From: an uncultured Pelosinus sp.
Lineage (GTDB): Bacteria > Bacillota > Negativicutes > Sporomusales > Acetonemataceae
DNA length: 64,000 nucleotides
Reading direction: 5' to 3'
Assembly: GCA_900542835.1 (NCBI GenBank)
Contig: UQPB01000001.1
Span: forward strand, 105,190-169,189
This document shows positions 48,942 through 57,861 of this stretch, piece after piece. The notes beneath the pieces were generated by a model. The model was not told the DNA's origin. It did not search any database and saw nothing but the letters and a program-made list of their open reading frames with translations. A program made the position numbers and the translations under genes. Every line of letters starts with the position of its first letter. Position 1 is the stretch's first letter.

Positions 48942-50351
48942 TTATTGATAGCCAATCATGAAGGCAAAGATAACGAAGAGAGCGCCAAGCAGCAGCCAGA
49001 TCAACTCCAGCGGCAGCATGAATTTAAACCAGCGCTCAAAGGGGATTTTAGCCACCGACAGGGCGCCCATCGTCGCCGATGATGTGGGCAGAATTGAATT
49101 GGTGAAGCCGTCGGGGAACTGGAAGATCAGAACCGCCGTCTGGCGTGAGATTCCCAGCAGATCGGACAAGGGAATGGTGATCGGCATGGTTACTACCGCC
49201 TGGCCGGTACTGGAGCCAATAATCAGGCTGACGATAATCTGGGCCACATACATGCCCATAATCTGCAGCACTGGCGGCAAAGCGCCGACCCAGATTGCCA
49301 GGCCGTTGACAATCGAATCGATGATTCTCGCGTCCTGCATGACGACAAAGATAGCGCGGGCCAGACCGATGATCAGTGCGCCGAAGGTAACCGACTTGGC
49401 ACCGGCGACAAAGAAGTTGGCGATTTTGCTGGAGCTATAGCCGGCGGCGAAGCCGCTGAGAACGCCCATGGTCAGGAAAGCGGCCGCCATCTCACTGATC
49501 CACCATTTTTTCACGGAAACGCCCCAGACCAGTACGGCGAAGCCGGCAACGACGACGGCCAGTACATAATAATGATACGGCTTAAGATCGGGAATGGCCG
49601 CATGATCCTGTTTAAACTCCGTTACCAGGTCTTCGACGTCGGCGACTACGCTTTTAGCAGAGTCAGCCTTAACGCTGTTGGCGTAGCGAAGAATATACAG
49701 GCTGGTTACAACAATCAACACAACCAGAATGATTGCCCGCAGCCATAAGCCGGAGAACAGCGGCAGCTGGGCAATAGCCTGGGCAATGCCGACGCTGAAG
49801 GGGTTGATCAGGCCGGCAGTATAGCCGACACAGGCGCCGAGGACAACCATTGCCGTACCGGTAACAACGTCATAGCCCAGTGAACGGGCCATAACAATGC
49901 CGATCGGGACAAAGACCAGAACCTCGGATGACATCCCCATAGTGAAGCCGCCAACCGAGAAGATGGTGACAAAGATCGGCACTACCCAGGACTCGCGCCC
50001 GCGCAGCCCTTTGGCCAGACGGCCGGTAAACGCGTTGATCATGCTGGTTTGGTTAATAATCTCGAACGCGCCGGCAACAATAAAGATAAAAAAGATAATA
50101 TCGCTGGCATCGACCATGCCTTTGAAAATGACAACCGGAATTTGCAGCAGGCTCAGCGGTTTGGATTCAACCAGATGATAACTGCCGGGAACGATAAGCG
50201 TTTTGCCGCTGGCAACGTCCTTGGCCCGGTCGAATTCGCCGGCGGGAATGAGATAGGTAAGCGCCGCCGCCATAAATACCAGGAGAACCAGCAGGACATA
50301 GGTGTGCGGGACCGAAAAAAAGCGTTTAAATACATTTTGCTGGGCTTTCAT
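48942..50351 (-). CDS. YfcC/ArcD-DcuC-type transporter
   Basis: 469 residues from ATG 50351 (ataaggagtgtacaa upstream). About 12 membrane helices. Features of the C4-dicarboxylate anaerobic carrier / YfcC family: AALTYLIPAGEFDR near the N-terminus, GGFTMGMSSEVLVFVPIGI in the middle, and IIGSSTGQAVVTMPI plus FQFPDGFTNSILPTSSATM in the second half. It probably imports an amino acid, dipeptide or acylated amino acid for the two hydrolases downstream. The divergent LysR gene likely regulates the operon. Confidence 0.87.
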   Translation of the reverse strand: MKAQQNVFKRFFSVPHTYVLLVLLVFMAAALTYLIPAGEFDRAKDVASGKTLIVPGSYHLVESKPLSLLQIPVVIFKGMVDASDIIFFIFIVAGAFEIINQTSMINAFTGRLAKGLRGRESWVVPIFVTIFSVGGFTMGMSSEVLVFVPIGIVMARSLGYDVVTGTAMVVLGACVGYTAGLINPFSVGIAQAIAQLPLFSGLWLRAIILVVLIVVTSLYILRYANSVKADSAKSVVADVEDLVTEFKQDHAAIPDLKPYHYYVLAVVVAGFAVLVWGVSVKKWWISEMAAAFLTMGVLSGFAAGYSSSKIANFFVAGAKSVTFGALIIGLARAIFVVMQDARIIDSIVNGLAIWVGALPPVLQIMGMYVAQIIVSLIIGSSTGQAVVTMPITIPLSDLLGISRQTAVLIFQFPDGFTNSILPTSSATMGALSVAKIPFERWFKFMLPLELIWLLLGALFVIFAFMIGYQ

Positions 50352-50478
50352 TTGTACACTCCTTATTGTTTTTAAAAGCAATTTATGTTTTATAACGATT
50401 GTAGTATAATTATGCAAGCAAAGAAACTATATAAATTATGGGGTTAGTCATAAAATTTGTTTATAAGGCGTGGTTTTT

Positions 50479-51354
50479 ATGGATAGCAAGGACTGGATTG
50501 TATTAAAGACAATTGCCGAGGTCCGCAGTTTGACCAAGGCAGCGGAGCGGCTTTATTTATCGCAGCCGGCACTGACCTACCGGCTGCGCAATTTGGAAAA
50601 GGAGTTTGGCGTGCCGATCCTGATGCGCAGTCCCAATGGCACGCAGCTGACGGAGCAAGGCGAATATATTCTCGGGTATGCCTCGGATATGCTGGAAAAG
50701 CTTAAACAGACAAAAGAGCACGTTCTCGATATGAGCAACCAGGTTCAGGGTGTGCTGCGCATCGCTTCCTCCACTACCTTTGCGCAATGGGAGCTGGCGC
50801 CGCTGCTGAGCGACTATAAGCGGCGCTACCCGCTGGTAGAGGTCCACCTGAAGACGCAGCTAAGCTCCCAACTGATCAATTTGCTGCGGGAGCAGGCCGT
50901 GCATTTGGCCATTCTGCGTGGTGATAACCATTGGAATGATTGCCGGCACCTGCTGCGGGAGGAGGCGCTTTGCCTGGTTTGCGCCCAGCCGGTGGCGCTG
51001 GAGGATTTACCCCGGATGCCCTGGATTCAGTACGAAATTGATTTTACGATCAACGCGACGGATGAAGACTGGTGGCGGGAGCATTTCAGCGTTTTGCCGA
51101 TTTCAACGATGAAAGTTGACAAGATCGATACCTGCCTGCAAATGGTGCTGCACGGATTGGGCTGGACGATTTTGCCGGAAATCTGGCTAAAATCGCATCC
51201 CGGCTTATTCCGGCTGCCGATGTTTCGCAAGGACGGTTCGCCGATCAAGCGCCGTACCTGGCTGCTGTACCGCCGCGAGTCGCTGGGGCGGACCGCTGTC
51301 AAGGCGTTTATTGACCAATTGCTGAGCGACGATAAGACGGTCGGACAGCTTTGA
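50479..51354 (+). CDS. LysR-family regulator of the peptidase/transporter operon
   Basis: 291 residues from ATG 50479 (MDSKDWIVLKTIAEVRSLTKAAERL); only a weak site lies before it and a GTG at 50470 is possible. The winged helix (LYLSQPALTYRLRNLEKEFG) and effector domain are complete. It is divergent from the YfcC/M20/M28 operon across 127 bp containing an AT-rich promoter region. It therefore probably activates that operon in response to the transported amide or peptide. Confidence 0.9.
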   Translation: MDSKDWIVLKTIAEVRSLTKAAERLYLSQPALTYRLRNLEKEFGVPILMRSPNGTQLTEQGEYILGYASDMLEKLKQTKEHVLDMSNQVQGVLRIASSTTFAQWELAPLLSDYKRRYPLVEVHLKTQLSSQLINLLREQAVHLAILRGDNHWNDCRHLLREEALCLVCAQPVALEDLPRMPWIQYEIDFTINATDEDWWREHFSVLPISTMKVDKIDTCLQMVLHGLGWTILPEIWLKSHPGLFRLPMFRKDGSPIKRRTWLLYRRESLGRTAVKAFIDQLLSDDKTVGQL

Positions 51355-51423
51355 CTCTATTTTCCGGCTTCACAGTGTATACCGCTATTCACTGCCTGGC
51401 GGTAAGTCTTGCAAGTATATTAA

Positions 51424-51437
51424 CTACCGTGGTAGTA
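51424..51437. promoter_or_regulatory. Palindromic operator before the TrmB-like gene
   Basis: ACTACC-GT-GGTAGT, embedded in tatatta / tagtatata, centred 30 bp before the expected start of the TrmB-like protein. TrmB-family proteins often bind such short dyads and repress themselves. Confidence 0.5.
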
Positions 51438-51580
51438 TATAATAACAAAGGAGGTGCATTCCTGTCGATATTATAAAACGGCTGGAGCTGGTCGGTTTTT
51501 CCTCGTATGAGGCCAAAGCCTATTATGCTCTGCTGCGCAAACATCCCGCCAATGGCTATGAGGTCAGCAAACTGGCGCAG

Positions 51581-52249
51581 GTGCCGCCGTCAAAGATTTA
51601 CGAGACCCTGCAAAAGCTGAAAAACCGCGGCGCGGTAATTGACAGCCAGACGCAGCCGACCCTGTATCTGCCGGTCGAGGCGGCAGCTTTTTTCCGGCGT
51701 ATTCAGGAGGAATCGGAAAAGACGATGAAGTCGCTGGTGGCGGATCTGAGCGACTTGGCGCCTGTGCGTAATTTTCAGGTTACCTGGAATCTAAACGGCA
51801 GCGACCAGATCAATGAGAAGCTGGTCGAGATTATTACTGCCGCAACCGATAGCGTTTACGCCTCTGTCTGGCCGGAGCAGATTGAAGCGATCAATCCGGC
51901 GCTGTCGGCGGCAATGGAGCGGAACGTTTATGTTGTTCTGGCCGGGTTTGGCGACCGGTGCCCGGCTGCCCACCTCTTTTATAATCTGGAGGCTTGCGCC
52001 GCTAATGTCGAGAACCGGACCCAGGCCCGCCTGTGCACCGTTGTCGCTGACAACAAAGAAGTGGTCATTGGCGAACTGAGCAGGGACGGCGAGGCATCCA
52101 CCGGGATTTGGACGCAAACGCGCTCGGTGGTGCTGGTTGCCAAGGAATATATCCGGCATGACCTTATGGTCGGTGTATTAAGCGAACAGCTGGGTGAGGC
52201 GGCCTGCCGCTGCCTGATGCAGCAGCATCCGCTGCTGTGGGGCCGCTGA
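51581..52249 (+). CDS. TrmB-family transcriptional regulator (N-terminus extends upstream)
   Basis: From GTG 51581 the product is 222 residues, beginning in the middle of the TrmB winged helix (PPSKIYETLQKLKNRGAV). Upstream translation in frame to about 51480 gives the missing half of the domain (LELVGFSSYEAKAYYALLRK), so the true start should be near 51455-51470. A textbook aaaggaggtg site is at 51448-51457, but no ATG, TTG or unambiguous in-frame start follows it at normal spacing. The C-terminal half resembles the TrmB effector domain without a sugar-binding signature. It is upstream of a malate-type dehydrogenase and probably regulates it. Confidence 0.75.
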   Translation: MPPSKIYETLQKLKNRGAVIDSQTQPTLYLPVEAAAFFRRIQEESEKTMKSLVADLSDLAPVRNFQVTWNLNGSDQINEKLVEIITAATDSVYASVWPEQIEAINPALSAAMERNVYVVLAGFGDRCPAAHLFYNLEACAANVENRTQARLCTVVADNKEVVIGELSRDGEASTGIWTQTRSVVLVAKEYIRHDLMVGVLSEQLGEAACRCLMQQHPLLWGR

Positions 52250-52284
52250 TTTGTCGGTAGAGGAATTGAAGGGAGTAATTTTTT

Positions 52285-53232
52285 ATGAAGATATCGTTTG
52301 TCGGCTGTGGCAAAGTCGGGGCGACGATCGCCTATACCGCCTGCCTGCGGGGGTTGGCCAGCCGGATTGTATTGATTGACGCCTGCGCCGAAAAGGCACG
52401 GGGCGAGGCGCTGGATATTTTGCAGTGCCGGGCGTTTATGCCGCAGGCGGATATTGTCGCCGGCTCGTTCGCCGATTCGGCGGACTCCGATATTGTCGTC
52501 ATCAGCGCCGGTATTCCCCGCAAGGCGGATGAGCCGCGGGTAATGCTGCTGTCGCGAAACGCGGCGCTTCTGGCCAATCTGGTCAGACAAGCCGTTGCTT
52601 ACAGCCCTAACAGCATCTTGTTGATCGTCACTAACCCGCTGGACGTAATGACCGAGCTGGCGCGGCAGGTTTCCGGATTTCCGCCGGCGCGGGTCATCGG
52701 GATGGGAACGGTGCTGGATACGGCCCGCTATCGTTCCTATATTGCCGAGGCCTTTGGCGTCGATTCACGTGATATTGACGCATACATTGTTGGCGAGCAT
52801 GGTGAGACAATGGTGCCGCTGACCGCCAATATCAGAGTCAAGGGGATTCCGTTGCGGCTGCTTGCCGCCGATGCGGACAAGCGGATCGCGCGGATTGCCG
52901 ACGAAGTTATTGCGGCTTCAGGACAGGTGATCGCGCTCAAGGGCGGCACGGTCTTCGCGCCGGCGGTTTCCGCCTGCGCCATTCTGGAGGCCTTGGTTCG
53001 CAACAGCCGCCAAATTTTGCCGGTCTGCACCTATCACGAGCAATACGGCGCCGCGTTCAGCCTGCCAACCCTGATCGGCCGCGAGGGTGCGTATCAGGTG
53101 CTGCCTCTGGATCTGTCGGCGGTGGAAGAGGAAGCGCTGGCGCGGTCAATTAAATCGATTCAGGCATCCTGCCGGCAGCTGGCAGAGCAGGCAGGCTCTC
53201 CGCCCGCCCGGGTCAATGATCCGGGCCTTTGA
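52285..53232 (+). CDS. Malate/lactate dehydrogenase family, malate-like specificity residue
   Basis: 315 residues. The Rossmann motif is GCGKVGATIA and Asp in VLIDACAEKA selects NAD. The catalytic His is in GEHGETMVP, with Asp-Thr-Ala-Arg before it. On the specificity loop SAGIPRKADEPR, the residue that is Gln in lactate dehydrogenases is Arg, as in malate dehydrogenases. It oxidises malate or reduces oxaloacetate with NAD; the loop is divergent (KADEPR), so another 2-hydroxy acid is possible. Preceded by a TrmB-like gene and overlapped by a GNAT gene (17 nt). Confidence 0.85.
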   Translation: MKISFVGCGKVGATIAYTACLRGLASRIVLIDACAEKARGEALDILQCRAFMPQADIVAGSFADSADSDIVVISAGIPRKADEPRVMLLSRNAALLANLVRQAVAYSPNSILLIVTNPLDVMTELARQVSGFPPARVIGMGTVLDTARYRSYIAEAFGVDSRDIDAYIVGEHGETMVPLTANIRVKGIPLRLLAADADKRIARIADEVIAASGQVIALKGGTVFAPAVSACAILEALVRNSRQILPVCTYHEQYGAAFSLPTLIGREGAYQVLPLDLSAVEEEALARSIKSIQASCRQLAEQAGSPPARVNDPGL

Positions 53233-53644
53233 AAGCGCCGACCTGGATGCGCTGCTGGCCATCTGGCTGCGTGTGAATATCGCGGCCCATGATTTTATTG
53301 ATCCGCAGTATTGGCGCGATAATGCCGCGCTGGTCCGTTCATTGCTGCCGCAGGCGGCTATTCTGGTAGCGGAGGCGGAGGGCGGCGGCATCGACGGTTT
53401 TATTGGCGTTGTAGACGATTCTTACATTGCCGGCCTGTTCGTTGTTCCTGACCGGCAGGGTACCGGCATCGGCGGCAGTCTGCTGGCCCGCTGCCAGCAG
53501 CAGTACGGCTGGCTGACGCTGGACGTGTACCGGAAGAATGTCCGGGCCTGCCGTTTTTATCAACGCCACGGCTTCACGGTCCAGCAGGAAAAAGTCAATG
53601 CCGGCAGCGGCGAAACGGAATATCTGATGCAGTGGCGGCGGTGA
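53216..53644 (+). CDS. GNAT-family acetyltransferase
   Basis: 142 residues from ATG 53216 inside the end of the dehydrogenase gene, so the two are translationally coupled. It has the core VVPDRQGTGIGGSLLARC (motif A, QGTGIG) and FYQRHGF (motif B), and a start typical of YafP-like acetyltransferases (MIRAFESADLDALLAIWL). The acceptor is unknown. Confidence 0.85.
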   Translation: MIRAFESADLDALLAIWLRVNIAAHDFIDPQYWRDNAALVRSLLPQAAILVAEAEGGGIDGFIGVVDDSYIAGLFVVPDRQGTGIGGSLLARCQQQYGWLTLDVYRKNVRACRFYQRHGFTVQQEKVNAGSGETEYLMQWRR

Positions 53645-53661
53645 GTTTTTGCCGCAGACAG

Positions 53662-53694
53662 AAAAAGTCCCGGGCTTACGCCCGGGACTTTTTT
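53662..53694. terminator. Bidirectional terminator
   Basis: aaaaagtcccgggc / gcccgggactttttt with a 4-nt loop, between the GNAT gene and convergent nifJ. Confidence 0.92.
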
Positions 53695-53706
53695 GACTGT
53701 CGGAGC

Positions 53707-56700
53707 TTACAGGGTTGCAGCCGCCAGCCGTTTGTAGGAAGCCAGACGCTCGGCAGCGTCCTGCTTGGTTTTTTCAAATAATGCTTCCGCCTGATCAGGG
53801 TATTGTTTCTTGAGTGAAGAGTAACGGACTTCGCCCATCAGGAACTCTCTGAAGTCGGCGGTCGGTTCTTTCGAGTCAAGGCTAAAGGGGTTCTTGCCCT
53901 GATCTTTCAAAACCGGGTTAAAACGGTACATCCCCCAATAGCCGGACTCAACCGCTTTTTTCGCTTCCAGCTGGCTGCAGCCCATGCCGGCTTTCAGGCC
54001 ATGGTTGATGCAGGGAGCGTAGGCGATAATCAGGGAGGGGCCGGGATAGGCCTCGGCTTCGGCAATTGCCTTGAGCGCCTGGTTTTTGTCGGCGCCCATG
54101 CTGATCTGGGCGACATAGACGTAGCCATAGCTCATTGCCATCATGCCCAGATCTTTTTTCTTGGTGCGTTTGCCGCTGGCGGCAAACTTGGCGATCGCGG
54201 CCGCCGGGGTCGCTTTCGAGGACTGGCCGCCGGTATTGGAGTACACTTCCGTGTCAAAGACAAAGATGTTGACGTCTTCACCCGAGGCCAGCACATGGTC
54301 GACGCCGCCGTAGCCGATGTCGTAAGCCCAGCCGTCGCCGCCAAAGATCCAATGGGAGCGCTTCACGAACAGGTCCTTTTTCGCGTAAATCGCGGCCAAC
54401 GCCGGATTGGCGAGATCGGAGGCTTCCAGCAGCGCAACCAGCTTGTCGGCGCGTTCGCGGGTATTGGCGCCGTTGTCCCTGTTGGCCAGCCAATCCTCAA
54501 AGGCAGCCTTCAATTCGGCATTAAGCGGGAGCTGGCAGGCGGCCTCAATTTCTGTCGACAGTGCGTCGCGCAGCTGTTTGACGCCGACAAACATGCCAAG
54601 GCCGTATTCGGCATTGTCTTCAAACAGCGAGTTAGCCCAGGAAGGACCGTGGCCGCGGTGGTTGGTCGTGTACGGTGTGCTGGGAGCGCTGGCGCCCCAG
54701 ATCGAGGTGCAGCCGGTGGCATTGGCGATCATCATCCGGTCGCCAAACAGCTGGGTGATCAGTTTGGCGTACGGCGTCTCGCCGCAGCCGGCACAGGCGC
54801 CGGAGAATTCCAGCAGCGGCTGTTCGAACTGACTGCCTTTGACGGTCTGTTTATTGAAGGGATTTGCTTTCGGCGAAACATTGATGGCATAATCCCAGTT
54901 TACGGTCTTTTCAAGCTGAGTCGCAATCGGCTTCATCACCAGCGCCTTTTGCTTGGCCGGGCAAACCTGGGCGCAGTTGCCGCAGCCGGCGCAATCCAGC
55001 GGCGAAACAGCGATATGGAAGGAAAGTTCTTTGATACCAATGCCGGGCTTAACGGCGAATCCTTGCGGTGCCGCCGCCGCTTCTTCCGCAGTCAGCAGCG
55101 CGGGACGGATGGCCGCATGCGGACAGACAAACGCGCATTGGTTGCACTGGATGCAGTTGTCCGGCTGCCACTCCGGCACGTCAATGGCAATGCCGCGTTT
55201 TTCGTAAGCGCTGGTGCCGCAGGGGAAGGTGCCGTCTTCCATGCCGCTGAAGGCGCTGACCGGCAGTTTATCGCCTTCCTGACGGTTCATCGGCACCATA
55301 ATGTTGGCGATAAATGCGGGAACATCGGCAGTAGCGGCAGCCTGATCAAGCGCCTCGCTCCAGGAAGCGGGAACCGCAATCTTAACGGCGGCGGAAACGC
55401 CCTGGTCAATCGCCGCGTTGTTCATGGCGACGACAGACTGGCCCTTGTTGCCGTAAGAGTGTTCGACAGCGTCCTTGAGATATTTTACCGCGTCGGCAAT
55501 CGGGATGATTTGCGCCAAAGCAAAGAATGACGATTGCATAACCATGTTGATGCGGCCGCCCAAGCCGATTTCCTGGGCAATTTTGACGGCGTCAATAGTA
55601 TAGAAGTTGATTTTTTTATCGGCAATATAGCGCTTCATTGCTGCCGGCAGCTTTTCATCCAGTTCCTCCGGGCTCCAGACGCAATTGAGGAGGAAAGTGC
55701 CGCCCGGCTTCAGGCCGTCAAGGACGTCGTACTTGTCAACATAGGACTGGTTGTGACAGGCGACAAAGTCAGCCTTGTTAATCAGATAAGGCGCTTTGAT
55801 CGGCTGGTTGCCAAACCGAAGGTGCGACACGGTGATGCCGCCGGATTTTTTCGAGTCATAGGAAAAATAAGCCTGCGCATACATATCGGTATGGTCGCCG
55901 ATAATCTTAATGGCGCTTTTGTTGGCGCCGACCGTGCCATCCGAGCCCAGACCCCAGAATTTACAGGATTTCGTGCCCTTGGGCGTAATATCAATATCCC
56001 GTGCTTCCGGCAGCGACAAGCCGGTAACATCGTCCTGGATCCCAATGGTGAACCCGTTTTTCGGCTGTTCGGCTTTCAAGTTATCAAATACAGCCAGAAT
56101 ATGCGACGGCAGAACTTCTTTCGAGCCAAGACCGTAGCGGCCGCCGACAATGACCGGCCGGACATCTTTGGTATAGTAAGCGCTTTGTACGTCCAGATAA
56201 AGCGGTTCGCCGAGCGCGCCCGGTTCCTTCGTGCGGTCGAGAACCGCAATCTTTTTTACTGTCTGGGGAATATATTTAAAGAAGTGTTCCAATGAGAAGG
56301 GACGGTAGAGGTGAACCACCAGTACGCCGACCTTTTCCCCTTCAGCGTTCATGTGACGGACAGTCTCGGTGATCGTATCGCAGACCGAACCCATAGCAAT
56401 GATGATACGGTCGGCATCGGCGGCGCCATAATAATTGAACAGGTGGTATTCACGACCGGTCAGCTTGCTGAGCTCTGCCATATATTCCTCGACAATGGCG
56501 GGAATTTGCTGGTAGAAACGGTTGCTGACCTCACGCTCCTGGAAGTAGATGTCGGGATTCTGCGCTGTACCCCGCACGACCGGCTGATCCGGTTTCAAGG
56601 CGTTGGCGCGAAATGCCGCCAGTGCGTCCTGATCGATCAGTTTGCCCAGCTCATCATAGTCGAGGACCTCAATTTTCTGGACCTCGTGCGACGTCCGGAA

Positions 56701-57216
56701 GCCGTCAAAGAAGTTAACGAACGGAACGCGGCCTTTTAGCGAGGCTAAATGGGCTACAGCGCTTAAATCCATTACTTCCTGGACGCTGCTTTCGGCCAGC
56801 ATGGCATAACCGGTTTGGCGGACAGCCATAACGTCCTGATGGTCGCCGAAGATGCTGAGCGCGTTGGCTGCGAGCGCCCGGGCGCTGACGTGAAATACTC
56901 CGGGCAGCAGTTCACCGGCAATCTTATACATATTGGGAATCATGAGCAACAGGCCCTGCGAAGCGGTATAGGTGGTTGTCAGCGCCCCCGCCTGCAATGA
57001 ACCGTGTACCGCTCCCGCGGCGCCTGCCTCCGACTGCATCTCGACAACCCGCACAGGATTGCCGAAGATATTTTTGCGGCCTTGAGCAGACCACTCATCA
57101 ACGCTTTCCGCCATAGGGGAGGAAGGTGTGATGGGAAATATGGCGGCAACTTCCGTGAACGCATAGGAAATATGCGCCGCTGCCGTGTTGCCATCCATGG
57201 TCTTGAGTTTTCTCAT
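53707..57216 (-). CDS. nifJ: Pyruvate:ferredoxin (flavodoxin) oxidoreductase
   Basis: 1169 residues from ATG 57216, preceded by aagaaggtattgatc; the longer frame upstream lacks a site. The single-chain layout is clear: domain I with FPITPSSPMAE, the gamma and EKR domains, a two-cluster ferredoxin domain (CIQCNQCAFVCPHA; CAGCGNCAQVCPAK), then the TPP domain with CAGCGETPYAK (proximal Fe-S Cys) and GDGWAYDIGYGGVDHVL. It converts pyruvate and CoA to acetyl-CoA and CO2 with reduction of ferredoxin, the central oxidative step in fermenters and acetogens. It is monocistronic. Confidence 0.97.
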   Translation of the reverse strand: MRKLKTMDGNTAAAHISYAFTEVAAIFPITPSSPMAESVDEWSAQGRKNIFGNPVRVVEMQSEAGAAGAVHGSLQAGALTTTYTASQGLLLMIPNMYKIAGELLPGVFHVSARALAANALSIFGDHQDVMAVRQTGYAMLAESSVQEVMDLSAVAHLASLKGRVPFVNFFDGFRTSHEVQKIEVLDYDELGKLIDQDALAAFRANALKPDQPVVRGTAQNPDIYFQEREVSNRFYQQIPAIVEEYMAELSKLTGREYHLFNYYGAADADRIIIAMGSVCDTITETVRHMNAEGEKVGVLVVHLYRPFSLEHFFKYIPQTVKKIAVLDRTKEPGALGEPLYLDVQSAYYTKDVRPVIVGGRYGLGSKEVLPSHILAVFDNLKAEQPKNGFTIGIQDDVTGLSLPEARDIDITPKGTKSCKFWGLGSDGTVGANKSAIKIIGDHTDMYAQAYFSYDSKKSGGITVSHLRFGNQPIKAPYLINKADFVACHNQSYVDKYDVLDGLKPGGTFLLNCVWSPEELDEKLPAAMKRYIADKKINFYTIDAVKIAQEIGLGGRINMVMQSSFFALAQIIPIADAVKYLKDAVEHSYGNKGQSVVAMNNAAIDQGVSAAVKIAVPASWSEALDQAAATADVPAFIANIMVPMNRQEGDKLPVSAFSGMEDGTFPCGTSAYEKRGIAIDVPEWQPDNCIQCNQCAFVCPHAAIRPALLTAEEAAAAPQGFAVKPGIGIKELSFHIAVSPLDCAGCGNCAQVCPAKQKALVMKPIATQLEKTVNWDYAINVSPKANPFNKQTVKGSQFEQPLLEFSGACAGCGETPYAKLITQLFGDRMMIANATGCTSIWGASAPSTPYTTNHRGHGPSWANSLFEDNAEYGLGMFVGVKQLRDALSTEIEAACQLPLNAELKAAFEDWLANRDNGANTRERADKLVALLEASDLANPALAAIYAKKDLFVKRSHWIFGGDGWAYDIGYGGVDHVLASGEDVNIFVFDTEVYSNTGGQSSKATPAAAIAKFAASGKRTKKKDLGMMAMSYGYVYVAQISMGADKNQALKAIAEAEAYPGPSLIIAYAPCINHGLKAGMGCSQLEAKKAVESGYWGMYRFNPVLKDQGKNPFSLDSKEPTADFREFLMGEVRYSSLKKQYPDQAEALFEKTKQDAAERLASYKRLAAATL

Positions 57217-57245
57217 GATCAATACCTTCTTTCGCGTAGGATTTG

Positions 57246-57260
57246 TGAATACAGTATTCA
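57246..57260. promoter_or_regulatory. Perfect palindrome in the nifJ leader
   Basis: TGAATAC-A-GTATTCA, 30-44 bp upstream of the nifJ start on its coding strand. It is a perfect odd dyad of 15 bp in an AT-rich promoter region, a plausible operator of unknown identity. Confidence 0.5.
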
Positions 57261-57365
57261 TATCTTGTTCTCGATTGACGATAAATTGCCCTTCTTTAAA
57301 TAACACAAATTTTTGTATTAAATAGAAGTTTATATATTCCTATATATTCTGTTTATTATCCACTC

Positions 57366-57395
57366 TTGACAATCGGCCGGTAAAAACGGTATAAT
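57366..57395 (+). promoter_or_regulatory. Promoter of tRNA-Ser (GGA) and SRP RNA
   Basis: TTGACA (57366-57371) and TATAAT (57390-57395) are 18 bp apart, 42 bp before the tRNA. Confidence 0.85.
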
Positions 57396-57437
57396 ATCAT
57401 TTGTTCTGAACTATTTACTTTAATAGTTGACCGATAT

Positions 57438-57527
57438 GGAGAGATGTCCGAGCGGTTGAAGGAGCACGCCTGGAAAGCGTGTGTACGGGAAACTGTACCG
57501 AGGGTTCGAATCCCTCTCTCTCCGCCA
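57438..57527 (+). tRNA. tRNA-Ser (GGA)
   Basis: 90 nt with acceptor GGAGAGA / TCTCTCC, anticodon stem-loop CACGCCTGGAAAGCGTG (anticodon GGA), a long variable arm (GTACGGGAAACTGTAC), GGGTTCGAATCCC and encoded CCA. It reads UCC/UCU. Confidence 0.96.
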
Positions 57528-57542
57528 TATTTGTTAGAACGG

Positions 57543-57683
57543 TTTCATGCCGGGCTGCGGCAGGAGTTGGGTCTTGCGCAATGGGAACTCATGAACCCCG
57601 CCAGGTCCGGAAGGAAGCAACGGTAAGTGACAATTCTCATGTGCCGCAAGGGCGCCTGATTCCTGTCGCAGCCCGACATGAAA
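57543..57683 (+). ncRNA. ffs: Signal recognition particle RNA (4.5S-like)
   Basis: The ends pair as one long hairpin: ttcatgccgggctgcggcag at the start with its near-complement at the end. The conserved SRP core around ccaggtccggaaggaagc (57601-57618), the Ffh-binding loop, is in the middle. At about 140 nt it is the short form without the Alu domain. It is placed between tRNA-Ser and dnaX as in Bacillus. Confidence 0.93.
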
Positions 57684-57861
57684 AGTTCGCCGGTTGATCA
57701 AGCTGATAATTAGCCCTGAGATCCATGCGCGCCGCGTTGCGGCGCAGCCGGAGCTTGGGGCTGTTTGATATCCGGCCGCAGCCGTTGTGTTTTGTGCGCA
57801 GCCGCTATTGGCAGGGAATAGGCGGCTTTTGTGGAAGTATAACAGTCCGGAGGTGAACGGC

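Noticed and set aside
54001..55530. Long open frame (509 codons) on the + strand inside nifJ
   Set aside because: It is antisense to highly conserved domains of PFOR, has no ribosome binding site and a composition typical of a shadow frame in GC-rich DNA.
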